Shown piece by piece: positions 34,192-44,648 of a stretch of DNA of 64,000 nt (position 1 is the stretch's first letter; every line of letters begins with the position of its first letter). A program made the position numbers and the translations under genes. The notes under the pieces are model-generated. The model was not told the DNA's origin and made no database searches. It was given only the letters and a program-made list of their open reading frames with translations. Source of the DNA: Panonychus citri. Taxonomy: Eukaryota > Arthropoda > Arachnida > Trombidiformes > Tetranychidae. Where the stretch lies: positions 434,001 to 498,000 of the forward strand of contig NW_026515406.1 in assembly GCF_014898815.1 (NCBI RefSeq). Reading direction: 5' to 3'.

Positions 34192-36911
34192 TTATTTAGA
34201 ATTAAAAGTTATTAATGAATTAGATTGATCTTGTTCTTGTTGCGATAAAAGTTTTAAAACATTTGAATTAATTGTTCGCCTTCTGAATGTGATTGTTTGT
34301 AATTCCATCTCATCTTGATTTATGTTAATTGTTTGTCGATTAGTTGATTGTTGCTGGCTTGTTGTTGATTTTTTCCAACTTGCAGTTAATACAATTATAC
34401 CAAAAATAAGGAAAATTAAACCAACGATTCCACTAATTGAAGCAATTACTGAAATTTCATCAAAAATGAGAAAAATTTTGAGAAAATTAGTAAATTTGAT
34501 TAAACAATTGATTATCAAGTAAAGTTAATTGTTGGAGAAAAAAACTTACATGGTTTCTCATCAAAAACTAAGTTAACTATTGAAATTAAATTGTTCCCTA
34601 AATTACCAATTATTAATCTTTCATTTGAATTTGACGAGTTGATTGTTGTATTTTCACTGATTAAATTATTGGCTTCTGTTTGGTTGATAATTTGATCAAT
34701 TGCCTCGGTAATTGTATTAATAGTTAATTCAGTTACACTATTTTCATCAGTAACTTTATCAGTTTCAGTTAATTGTTCAAAGTTAACTGTTGATACTGAA
34801 TCAATTGGAGATGAAGTCACCGGTGTAATTGAGTTAGCAGTTAATGTATCAGGTTTAATTGTGTTCAGTGGGGTTGATGATATTTGTTGATTAGTGTTAA
34901 TTGTGATAGTAGTTGATTGATCTTTTGTTGAACTGGTAAATGTTGTTATTAAATTAAGTTTCTTATCGTTTTCAGATTCACTAGTTGATTCAGTTGTTAT
35001 TGTGGAGGAAAAAATTAAATCAGTAGTTGATTTAGTTTCTAAATCATTGTAGATTTCAGTAGTTGATTGATAATCAATGGCAGAAGCTGTTGTTTGTTGA
35101 TTGTTAAGTTTTGTTGATATTAAATCAATGGTAGTGGAAGTTGATTCACTAATTGCTGGGACCACTGATTGTTCAAAAAATGATGGAGTGGTTGTCTCGT
35201 AATTGTGATTAATTGTTGACATTTCACCTGAATTAACGCAAATACAAGGTTCTGATACACAACAATCAGTTTCCATCGTCGTGGTTGGAATTGATGTTGT
35301 AGTAATTAGTTGATTGCTTGGAGATTCATTTGAACATTTATCTGATTTAATTTCTATATCATCAACCAATACAATTGATGAATGTGATTGCTGGTCAGTG
35401 GTCAGTGAAATTGTTACCCAATCATTAGATTTTACGTTAATTGTCCTCTCAAATTTGATCCAATTAAGTGAGGACGTTGATTCCAACGGAATTTTATCAA
35501 CTTGAGTGGTTAATTTGTGATTAATTAATTTACCGCTAACATCATTTAAATTAATCAATAAATTTTCATTTCGTTGGAAATTAGTTGAAGTATAAAAATA
35601 TGAGAAACCAAAGCAAATCAATGACGAAATGACCATTGGTCTACTTTCAAATATGGCCTGACCTTTGGCTCGATTCTGATCAGAAATAACATACCAACGT
35701 TGACGATCAAATGATTCCTTAATTGTTGGAAATGATCCACTAACTGATAGAGAAGATAAAAGGCCAATTTGACGTCGCCAAGGTAATTTACCTGAGTTGA
35801 CCCATCCACAGAAATCATATGAAAAATCACACGACCCAATAGATGGACACGATTGATTATACAAAATTAAATCATCTATTGCTAATTGTGATGAGCTGGA
35901 AGCGATTGTTTCAATTGAGATGAGTGATTTAAGCGAAACTGTTATCTGATGATATTGCCATGAGGAGGATGGGTCATTGTTGTTGTTGACCATTGGTCCA
36001 TTTAGATCAACTTTCCAACGATTGCCTGAATCTTGTCGGACATAAAGTTGTGGCATTGACCTTTTCAGGTCAATGTTGGTCCAAAATGCTAAGCATCCTT
36101 CCAGAATATTGGACGGAAGTGGGGCCAATGAAAGACTACTTGTTGATCCGAAAACTTTGGGTTCAATGAAATGACCAGATGAACTTGAAGTTGTATGATC
36201 AACTGGAATTGACTGACCAGCGGTGACCCTTTGCCACCCTGACAATTTCCAGTGACATGAACCAGTTTCAAAATCACACAGGTTGAAATCTGAACATTGA
36301 ACACCACTGATAAAGTTAAAATCATCCAATGAAATTATCCAATCAGTTGATTTACTATTATCATTAGAAGATGAAGTTTCCAATGAAAATGAAAAGACAA
36401 GATAAAACTCTGGACTATTACCAATATCAACCGAAACTCTTGACCAGTCCAATGATCGGCCATCTTTAATTGAGTAAAGTAATACAGAGTCACCCACAAT
36501 TGGAGTAAGTGTCAAGTTCAACCAACCATTTTGAATGAAATAAAATCGATACGAGAATGAGAAACAACCTGATCTCGGAATGTACCAAAGGTTACGAATC
36601 GATCCACTAATTAGTTGATTAGTTGATGATGAAGATGATGATGAATACTGACCAATACTCGGACTTTCATTAGGAACCTCGAGATAACCACCATGAGAAT
36701 CAGCTGATCTCTGTCCAGTCCAATGCCAATTGATTGATGTTTGTCCGATTGGATACCAAGTACAATCGTTCAGATTAAAGTCACAATTAAGAGAATCACT
36801 AATTGCTAAGAAACGAACAGTTTATTCTGTTAATTGCTTGTTTAACGCGTTAATTGTTAACTCACCTTGATTGATGAATGTGATTTGTAACACAATTAAA
36901 TAAATCTTCAT
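34192..36911 (-). CDS. type I membrane protein with three MAM domains and Ser/Thr-rich stalk, 852 aa
   Basis: Three exons with phase-1 introns: 36866-36911 (signal peptide MKIYLIVLQITFINQ), 34550-36805 and 34192-34448. Three MAM (meprin/A5/mu) domains follow the signal: about residues 22-187 (CDFNLNDCTW start), 188-338 (CDFETGSCHW start, AIDDLILYNQSC end) and 341-506 (SCDFSYDFCGW start, LVDDIEIKSDKC end). MAM domains are extracellular adhesion modules with paired cysteines. A stalk of about 260 residues rich in Ser, Thr, Ile and Asn follows, with many possible O- and N-glycan sites. The last exon gives a helix (about 768-795) and a tail with MELQTITFRRRTINS, a motif shared with two neighbours. 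It is the most complete member of the local family and perhaps closest to its ancestor. A cell-surface adhesion or receptor role is inferred from architecture only. Confidence 0.8.
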
Positions 36912-37327
36912 ATTGATTTACTTTAATCGTAAAGGTTTTAATTGTTTTTCATTTTTTTTGTTAGTTATTGAATTAACATAATTGATTGTGGTGAGAATTA
37001 TTTTGCCGATTGATTTGCCAATTGATTAGAATCTAATTTACAACCAATTAAAGTTAATATGAACCAGGACAATTAATTTTATTCGGATAATTGTGATCTC
37101 ATTCACTAATCATGTTTGTTTGTAAATTAGTCAGTGATTAGATAAAATGATTAACTTGTCAATTAAAATTAAACATTTTTTATTTTTGGTGCAATTAAAT
37201 ATTAATATCATGATCAACAATAAACAATTGATTCAAATCATTTGAAACCTTGATTGTAACTGATGGTTAAATTGATCAGTTGTGTTAATTTAAACTTAAA
37301 CATTTTAATTTTACATTTTTAGTTTGA
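36912..37327. other. intergenic spacer in the cluster
   Basis: AT-rich DNA between two same-strand family members, presumably the promoter of one and the 3' UTR of the other. No coding signal. Confidence 0.6.
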
Positions 37328-39318
37328 TTATTGTTTAAATTGTACTACAGTTTCGTTAATTGGTTGTTTTGATTTACGATTAATAGAAAGGGCATTGAAA
37401 ATTTTAGAGTTAATTGTCCGCCGGTGATATGTAACTACATTTAATTCAATTCCTGATGGATCAGCGGAAATACTGGAATCATTTGGTTTCCATGTTTCTT
37501 GTTTCAAGTGATTGATTATAATTGTTACAACAATTATTATGACAATTAGTCCAATTAGTGTACTGATTGAATAAATTACTGTAATTAAAGTGATAGAAAA
37601 CAAATGATTAGTTGATTTGAAATTAATTCATTGAAAATTAACTTACAATATTGTTTGTTCGTCAATAATTTGATTGTAACAATCAAATCATCTGCTAAAT
37701 TGCCAGTCTTTGTATTCAGATTATCATTTTCATTGGATTTGTTATCAGAATTAGTTGATTCATTTGGTAAATTTTGTGTTGAATTGTTAACTGTTATCGT
37801 TGTTGATTCATTTGTAATTGTTGTTGATGTGATTTCTTGATTGTGATTGGATGTTGTTCTTTCTGTTAATTGTGTAGTTTCGTCATCAATTACTGTTGAT
37901 TTAAAATACTCTGAGGTTGTGGTCAAACTAATGTCCGACTTGGAGGTTGTCAACATCTCGGTCATCATTTTTTCTGATTCTGTGGTTGATTCAATTGATT
38001 GTGTTACATGAGATTTAGGGTCGATAGTTGTTGAAGTAAATTCAGTCTTTAATTCAATTGGATTTAGTGTCGCTATCGGTTTGACCGGCGGGTTAACTGT
38101 ATAAGATTTGGTCACTTTATCATCATAATTGGAGTGAGTTGTCTGATCATCGATAGTTGTTGGCTCGAGATACTCTGGTGTGGTTAATTTAATTGTTGTC
38201 GATGGTAAAATCAAAGGATCATTGGTTTGACTAGCGGTCGGATTGTAACTCGTAGAGGTCACAATAATGTCTGAGTTAGAGGTGGTCAGTGTTAAAGTTG
38301 AGGTCAAAGTTTCGATTGTACTTATTTCTAGTGATTCTGTCACTACAGATGAGTCAAGTGATTGTGTTATATGAGTATCAGGGTAGTTGCTTGTCGCTGT
38401 TAGGTCATTTGAAGTAGTAATAGTTTCGACTGGTGATGTACACGATTTAGTTGATTGGTCAATTTGTGGGGTAATTGTTGCTAAATGAGCACTAGGCCCA
38501 TCGATTGTTGGTGTCAAAGAGCTGAATGTGCTAATCAAATCGATCGGTATATTGGTTGTATGAGATCTGGTTGATTGGTCAACTTGTGAGGTAATTGTCG
38601 TCGATGGTAAAATCAAGGGATCGTTGGTTTGACTTGCGGTTGGATTGTAATTTGTACTTACTTCTAGTGATTCTGTCACTAGAGAATCAATTGATTGTGT
38701 TACATGAGTACCAGGGTCGTTGGTTGATGTTGTTAAGACACTCGAAGCGGTAATCGATTCTGTAGTTGATTCAATTGATTGTGTTGAAGCAAATTCAGTC
38801 TTTAATTCAATTGGATTTATTGTGGTTATCAGTTTGACCGGTGGATTAATTATATAAGATTTGGTTGATTGGTCAATTTGTGGTGTGATTGTTGTTGGTT
38901 GGACAGTTTCATACTCGTGTGGCGATTCATTGGGACACTGGTTCTTTTTCAATGTGACATCTAATGACACCACAATCTCTTGAACGTCCTTTGGTTGTTT
39001 CTGTCTAACGATAATTCGATAAATACCTGATCGATCAAAATGAATTGTTCTTGAAAAAGTGTTCCAATTAAGAGCTGATTCTCGTTCCAACGAGATTTCT
39101 CCAATCAAAGTTTCAACTGATTGTCCATTCCAGGAAGTTTCTTCTGAAAAAATCAACAAAGAGCCAAGATTCGAGTACCTATTAATTGAAAAAAAATAAG
39201 AAAGGCTTACACAAAGAACTGGACTATCTTGATAATCGCTCAGGTAAATTGTTTTTCTAACACTGGCATAATTTAAATCAATTAAAATAGCAACAATTAA
39301 AATAAAATACAATTTCAT
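37328..39318 (-). CDS. mucin-like type I membrane protein with half-MAM ectodomain, 640 aa
   Basis: Two exons joined in phase 1: 37647-39318 and 37328-37578. Residues 1-18 (MKLYFILIVAILIDLNYA) are a signal peptide. Residues about 30-135 match only the second half of the third MAM domain of the upstream gene: LCVSLSYFFS, then ALNWNTFSRTI, then VVSLDVTLKKNQCPNESP. A stalk of about 400 residues follows, made of Thr/Ser-rich imperfect repeats (units such as DQSTKS, TSQTND, TTIDDQTTHS), typical of a heavily O-glycosylated extension. The second exon has a strongly hydrophobic helix (LIGLIVIIIVVTIII) and a tail with IELNVVTYHRRTINS, shared with the MAM3 gene. The ectodomain is nearly the same as that of the plus-strand gene at 44649-47450, but the membrane and tail exon differs. 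No known family recognised. Confidence 0.78.
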
Positions 39319-39639
39319 CTCGAAGCTGAAAATTCAAACCAAAAGAATCACTTTTTTATTTTGATTAATCAACTAAACTAAAATTTATTAATGGTTCAAT
39401 TATTGCTTGATTGTTGTACTCTTGTGTTTGCAATTAATTTTGGTGATTAATTAATTCACAAGATTAGTTATTTACCCAATTTAGTTAATCAACCGTTTAG
39501 TTTATCAGTTGTTAATTGATAAATTAAATAAATAAATTAGCAGTTCAACTGATAACAAGAGGGTAACAATTATCTAATTTGATAATCAAATTTACGTTAA
39601 TAAAGATTAGCAGTCAATTGTTTTTTTATTATTTCAATT
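39319..39639. other. intergenic spacer in the cluster
   Basis: Short AT-rich spacer between the stop of the next minus-strand gene and the start of the preceding one. No coding signal. Confidence 0.6.
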
Positions 39640-41008
39640 TTAATTACTGAGAGTTTGTCTTTTAATTGTTATTGTATTTAATTCAACTCCATCTCGAGAT
39701 GCTGAAACAGTCAAGTCTTGATTCTTGGGTTGATAGTTTTGTCGTTTACGATATGAGATCACCGATGTTACACTAATTGTGACAACAATTAAGCCCACAA
39801 GTCCAAGGATTGAAGCAAAATCTGAAATAAATCAACAACAAGATGAAAATATTAAATTAATAATAAATTTCATAAGAAAATCGAACAATTAAACTTACAA
39901 TAATGTTCGTTAGTGAACAATTTGTAGGTTTGAAATAAATTACTACTCAAATCTGCACTTTTTAGTTCATCTTTTTGATTGTCATCCTCAAGAACTGGAT
40001 CAATAATTGAAATTGTGACTGAATTCAAAGTGAGATTTTCAGCTGATGGAGTTAAAGTTAATTGTGTTTGACTGTCAACAATTGTTTCAGTAAAGGAATC
40101 GACAGTTGTAGATATTGTTGTCTCAATCGTGTCCAGTTCCGTTGGTGTTGGTGTGGTCACTGTTGTCATGCTGACATTTACTACCTCAACAGTTGAGACT
40201 GAAATCGATTCAGTTATTGATTCCAATGTTGTTAGTTCCATTGTTAGTTCCGTTGCCGGTTCTGTTGTTGGTTCTGTTGTTGGTTCTGTTGTTGGTTCTG
40301 TTGTTGGTTCTGTTGTTGGTTCTGTTGTTGGTTCTGTTGTTGGTTCTGTTGTTGGTTCTGTTGTTGGTTCTGTTGTTGGTTCTGTTGTTGGTTCTGTTGT
40401 TGGTTCTGTTGTTGATTCGGTTTTTGTCTCATTTATTGGTTCGGTCGTTGGCTTAATTGAATAGATATGATCAGACTCATCTGGACACTCATTTTTGTCC
40501 ATACGAACGGTACATGATAAAGATGATTGACCATCGACTGATGACCCTTCATGTGACACTGAGACAATCGCCAGTTCAGCCGAGTTAAAATAGACACTTT
40601 TCAAATACTTATTCCAAACACCAGCTGATCCTTGATTCAATTTAATACGAGAAATAATGCTTGACCAATTGGTTATTAGTCCATCTTCATTCAACGCTAT
40701 TAAACTGACCACAAGCTCTTCATCGTTTTTTATTTCAACTCCAAATGGTAAAATATACGAAATCTCAATACAAATAACTGAATTAAATAATTTAGGTTCA
40801 CTTTTATAAATTGGTTGTGAGAAATGAGCTTAATTGTTGAGAGAAATTAAATCACAAACAATTGAAAGTTTACCAAGAAAACGAATAAAAAATAAATAAA
40901 TCATTAATCACAAAACTAAACAAAATGATTTAATTAATATTTACCTTGATTGCTAAGTGATGGAATTAGTGTTAACAAAATTAAACTTAAATATCTATTG
41001 ATTTTCAT
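39640..41008 (-). CDS. mucin-like type I membrane protein with half-MAM ectodomain and TTEP repeats, 391 aa
   Basis: Three exons, both introns phase 1: 40945-41008 (signal peptide MKINRYLSLILLTLIPSLS), 39899-40828 and 39640-39821. After the signal, QPIYKSEPKLFNSVICIEIS and a later CTVRMDKNECPDES align with the half-MAM module of the 37-kb and 44-kb genes (KPIYLSDY, LCVSLSY, KKNQCPNES). The stalk begins with about 13 TTEP units and continues Thr/Glu/Ser-rich. The final exon encodes a helix (about 332-355, FASILGLVGLIVVTISVTSV) and a short tail ending VELNTITIKRQTLSN, the conserved tail motif placed at the very C-terminus. It is the smallest complete family member. Function unknown; cell-surface mucin-like role inferred. 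Confidence 0.77.
40261..40404. repeat. 12-bp minisatellite, 12 perfect units (TTEP stalk)
   Basis: Twelve exact tandem copies of TCTGTTGTTGGT on the plus strand, with degenerate units on both sides. On the minus strand they encode Thr-Thr-Glu-Pro. The unit is a multiple of three, so every frame stays open, which explains several spurious ORFs here. Confidence 0.97.
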
Positions 41009-41505
41009 TTTAATTGTTGTTAATAATTTCCTTAGGTTGATCAAAGTTGATTTACTTTACCAGATCAAATTAAAAACTGATTAATGTTAATTAATTTACT
41101 ATTAATATACCAAGTACAACGATAATTATCATTTTTCCATCTAAATTATTATGATAAATTGATTAATTGTGATTCTGTCTTATCAATACGGTTTGCAATT
41201 ACTACCTTAAATCCGGAACCTTTTTCCTGATTGGTATTAAAGTTTACAATAGTTAACTAATTATGATTGTTATTTAGATCCATTGATAGATTTAAATTCT
41301 TGTATTAATCAACATTTGATTGTATCGTCAATTAATATCGGTTGATTGTTGGATCAAATTGAGGAAAAAAACCAAAATCAATCTCTCGATCAACACAAAT
41401 GATTAAGAATTTGTAACCACTGTAGTTTAATTGTGACAATTGGACTAACGTTAATCGATTGTACCAAGGTTCGAGTGATCGACAATTATTAATAATGACC
41501 TCAGG
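41009..41505. other. intergenic spacer in the cluster
   Basis: AT-rich DNA upstream of the TTEP gene and downstream of the degenerate membrane exon. No coding signal seen. Confidence 0.6.
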
Positions 41506-41734
41506 TCAACCAAATAAATGACTGATTCCTGCGAATATCGACTTGACACCAGTGTATTGTGACCTCGTCGACGGGCAAAATGTAACGGTATTTTGTCGCA
41601 TCGAAGTTTGGTCCATGTCATCGTTGAACTGATCTGGATTTCGGCAACATTTAATTAACAAATAGCTATTCAAGGGGAGAGCAATTAACAACAATTCCAA
41701 CGTGACCATTAGTAGAATCATATAATCATATAAT
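41506..41734 (-). pseudogene. membrane/tail exon, copy 2, with 8-bp duplication
   Basis: A close copy of the exon at 33300-33520 (about nine bases in ten identical by eye), with the same helix, CCRNPDQFNDD segment and tail. Just after the expected acceptor (GAACAAG) the 8 bases ATTATATG are present twice. If the acceptor and phase are those of copy 1, this shifts the frame to an early TGA, so the exon would be broken. It lies just downstream of the truncated gene at 41779-42142 and may once have been its last exon. Confidence 0.5.
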
Positions 41735-41778
41735 CTTGTTCATCTTGATTGATTGCTGATCGATCAACTCAAGTTTAA

Positions 41779-42142
41779 TTAACTTGAGTAAGTAGTAAAT
41801 TGTTGTAGTAGATTTTGACTTTTAATCATTGAAAAATCATCTGAACAAATGGAAACTGAATCAATATCACCATCTAAATCAACTGATTCATCAACTAATT
41901 GGTTGATAGGATAAAGGTAAATACAGAAATTGAGTTATCACAATTAAGCTTTTAATCACTTTTTAAACAGACTATTTACCTTTGTAATCAGTTTTAATTG
42001 TTGGTTTATTATCGTCACCAGAGTTAACTGTTGCTGGCATCTCAATGGTAACTGTACAATTTAGAGTAACAATTAAACACGTGAAATACAATTTAATTGT
42101 GATTAAATTGATTAATAAATTTTTCTTGGATAACATTTTCAT
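41779..42142 (-). CDS. truncated secreted/stalk member of the cluster, 92 aa
   Basis: Two exons joined in phase 1: 41980-42142 and 41779-41894. The start MKMLSKKNLLINLITIKLYF and the next residues form a hydrophobic, signal-like N-terminus. Then come TVNSGDDNKPTIKTDYK and VDESVDLDGDIDSV, matching the plus-strand paralogue at 42878-43548 (TINSDDNQIKS, EYK, SIDLDGDF). The frame ends soon after, with no stalk and no membrane helix. The degenerate membrane exon at 41506-41734 is directly downstream, so this is probably the 5' remnant of a broken gene, although a small secreted peptide cannot be excluded. Confidence 0.45.
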
Positions 42143-42877
42143 TCAGAATAACATTCAAATCTAATGTTACATTTACAAATTCAACAACAATCAACTAATT
42201 GGATACTTGATGATTAACTATTTTAATCCTTATTCAATTAGAAATAATAAAATTGTATCTACCTAATGACCAATTAACTGTTTAATTAACATGATTAAAA
42301 CTGTGATCCACAATGATTAATGTTTAAACATGTCAATAATTAATCTGATTATCAGGTAACAATTACCTGATTTAAATAAGGCTATGAATTAATCACTATC
42401 ACAATTAGGAATCAGATTAAATAATTAATTGAATTAAGTTCAAAGATCAACCAATTATAATAAACAACAATTAATATGTATCACTGATCACTGATCACAA
42501 TCAACTCAACTTAATTATCAATTGATTATTGGACAATCAAGATTAACAATATATTAATCTTAACATTCATTTTCATGTTTCATGCTTAAAATTAATCAAC
42601 AGTGGTTAGTTAATTGTTATCAATGTATCTTCATTTTGATTAATAGCTAATCATCATTAGTTAACAATCAAATCTTTTAATGGTAAAAAATTCAAATTTA
42701 TCAGGAAAAAAACAATGAGTGAGAAATCAATGTCGATTAGATTGATTTAGTAACTCAGTTCATCTGATTAATTACAATTAACACCAACCATTGTTTTAAT
42801 TGCTTCAGTTAATTAAAACTAAGCTAGTAGTGGATTAGATTTTAATTGTTGTTGATTTTAATTTAATTGTTTTAAAA
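42143..42877. other. divergent spacer between two paralogues
   Basis: AT-rich DNA between head-to-head paralogues (minus-strand start at 42142, plus-strand start at 42878). It could carry a shared promoter. No coding signal. Confidence 0.55.
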
Positions 42878-43675
42878 ATGTTTTCAGTGAAAAACTTTCT
42901 CGCATTTAATAGTTTATCAACCATCTTAATCACAGTTTTGTAGGGTAAGTTAAATTGTTGACAATCAAAATGTTTAATTTCATATGTTTAATTGTAACCC
43001 TAATTGTTTTGTAGTGTCCAATGCTGTTCCAACGACAATTAACTCTGATGACAATCAAATTAAATCACTAAATGATATTCAAACTGAATACAAAGGTAAA
43101 TAATTTTTTTAAGAAAATGATTGAATTGTTATGATAATAATTTAATTTTTGTTTTTAATTGAATCTGATTTTCACCTTGATTAGTTGATGATTATGATTA
43201 TGATTCAATTGATTTAGATGGCGATTTTAATTTACTTTCATCAACCCCACCAACTTTAACCTCATCAACTTTTATTTATTATGAATCAACTCATCATGAT
43301 GATTTAGTTGATTCAGTTTCCAATAAGTCAGATAATTTACCAAATGATTTTGTAACTGAAAATACAAAGACAACTGATTATATTGAAACAATTAAAGTTA
43401 CTAATCAAGATACAACCCAATCAACGCTTGATATAAATGATTCATCGACAACAATTAACGACAATAAGAAATTAACTCCTCCATTGATTAATCCTTTTGA
43501 AGATTTCATATTTGGGCCACAAGAAATTGAACCAACAACCGACAACGGCAATTACCATGGCGAACATATTGGTTTGAATGCCTTCGATCAGGGTAGTCAA
43601 ATTTTGGACACCATATTTGTAGGCAAAGAGAGAGGTAAAAATGAGAAAAGATCGGACAAATTTAACGGTCTTTGA
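42878..43675 (+). pseudogene. broken mucin-like gene ending in an exportin-2 fragment
   Basis: Three exon-like pieces fit in phase 1: 42878-42944 (signal-like MFSVKNFLAFNSLSTILITV), 43015-43095 (VSNAVPTTINSDDN) and 43185-43675. In the first piece, codon 22 is an in-frame TAG just before a good donor (GG|GTAAGT), so the signal exon appears to be broken. The third piece is an acidic Thr/Ser-rich stalk as in the neighbours. After about 122 residues it runs into antisense exportin-2 sequence at 43549 and stops at 43673-43675. No membrane exon follows. I read it as a pseudogene of the cluster, disrupted by the inserted fragment. Confidence 0.6.
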
Positions 43676-43884
43676 ATTAGTTAATCGGTTGAAGAGTAAA
43701 AGTAAAACTCGATTCCAATAAGGTGTTAAAATATCTTCACTTAGATTCTCCATGAGGGTTTGTAGTAGGTAGAAACCTTCATGGTCGTTGTTTTTGGAGG
43801 CGATTAGTTTTTGGAAAACACCGAGAAGAGCTTCCAATTTTCCTGATTCGATAATTTGTTGAGAACATTTCTCAATGTAAGCTT
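43549..43884 (-). repeat. 336-bp duplicate of exportin-2 coding sequence
   Basis: Equal in length to 48247-48582 of the exportin-2 gene, in the same orientation, with two differences counted by eye. It keeps an open minus-strand frame of exportin-2 residues but has no start or end of a gene. It sits at the 3' end of the broken stalk gene. Confidence 0.93.
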
Positions 43885-44648
43885 TAATGTAATCTTGATT
43901 TAGATGATAAGTTCCCAATTTAAGAAAAAAAAGTTTCTTTCAGTCGGCAAAAACTTCCCAAGGAGCTTTTCTGTATTAGTGTATTAGTACTAAGTGACCC
44001 TCTAGACACAATAAAAAAGTTAGTTTAAATGTTAACAAGCGGGAAAAAACTTTCGTAAGAAAGTTTGTTAAGGTTGTTTGACAGACCGATTTTTGGATTT
44101 ATGAAAATGAAAATCATTTTTTAATCGCAAATTCGAAATTTCTTTTTCTTTTTCTTTTCTTTTTGAATTGGACTATTTTTCCGTTTTGTAGGATTTTCGG
44201 CTGAATTTTTTGACACCCTAACCTCTAATAGACTCCTTGTAGCTTGAGCGTAATATTTACCCAGAATTTTGACAATCTTATTCAAGAATGTAGATACATT
44301 TACGTATAATCTTTGTCCCAATCAGAAAACTCTCAGTAATTAATATTGAACAGTTATTAAAATGAACGAGATAATTGTTTCCCTCTCATAATCAAAGTTA
44401 ATCAACAAAACTGTTCATTTAGTTCATGAAGATAAACAACAATTAACAACTGATGATCTAAATGGTATGAGGCACACGAAAATCCTTGTGAATTAATTAA
44501 TCATCAAAACTATGTAAATTTTTAGGCTAATACGAGAGTAACAATAATTAGCCCATTGATGAAATCATAATTAAAACTGATTAATTGTTGTTTCATTGAT
44601 TAATCAGAATGAAAAGAGATTCTTTCAGTTTAAACTCTCAGATTCAAG
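43885..44648. other. unassigned spacer, possible DNA-transposon remnant
   Basis: From about 43940 to 44330 the base composition differs from the surroundings, with fewer AATTGTT words. It contains CAGTCGGCAAAAACTTCCC near its left end and segments such as TTTTTTGACACCCTAACCTC that remind me of mobile-element ends. I could not find clear terminal inverted repeats or a target duplication, and a 66-codon minus-strand frame shows no transposase motif. The right end is presumably the promoter of the next gene. Confidence 0.25.

Noticed and set aside
40261..40404. Possible CRISPR-like repeat array
   Set aside because: It is a contiguous 12-bp tandem repeat without spacers, inside a eukaryotic coding exon.
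40129..40464. ORFs of 111, 87 and 62 codons over the TTEP repeat
   Set aside because: The 12-bp repeat keeps every frame open; only the minus frame joined to signal and membrane exons is credible.
43472..43918. 148-codon minus ORF resembling exportin-2
   Set aside because: It is a fragment duplicated from the exportin-2 gene with unrelated ends, not a second gene.
44121..44321. 66-codon minus ORF taken as a possible transposase piece
   Set aside because: No DDE or helix-turn-helix motif visible; kept only as a note in the spacer entry.
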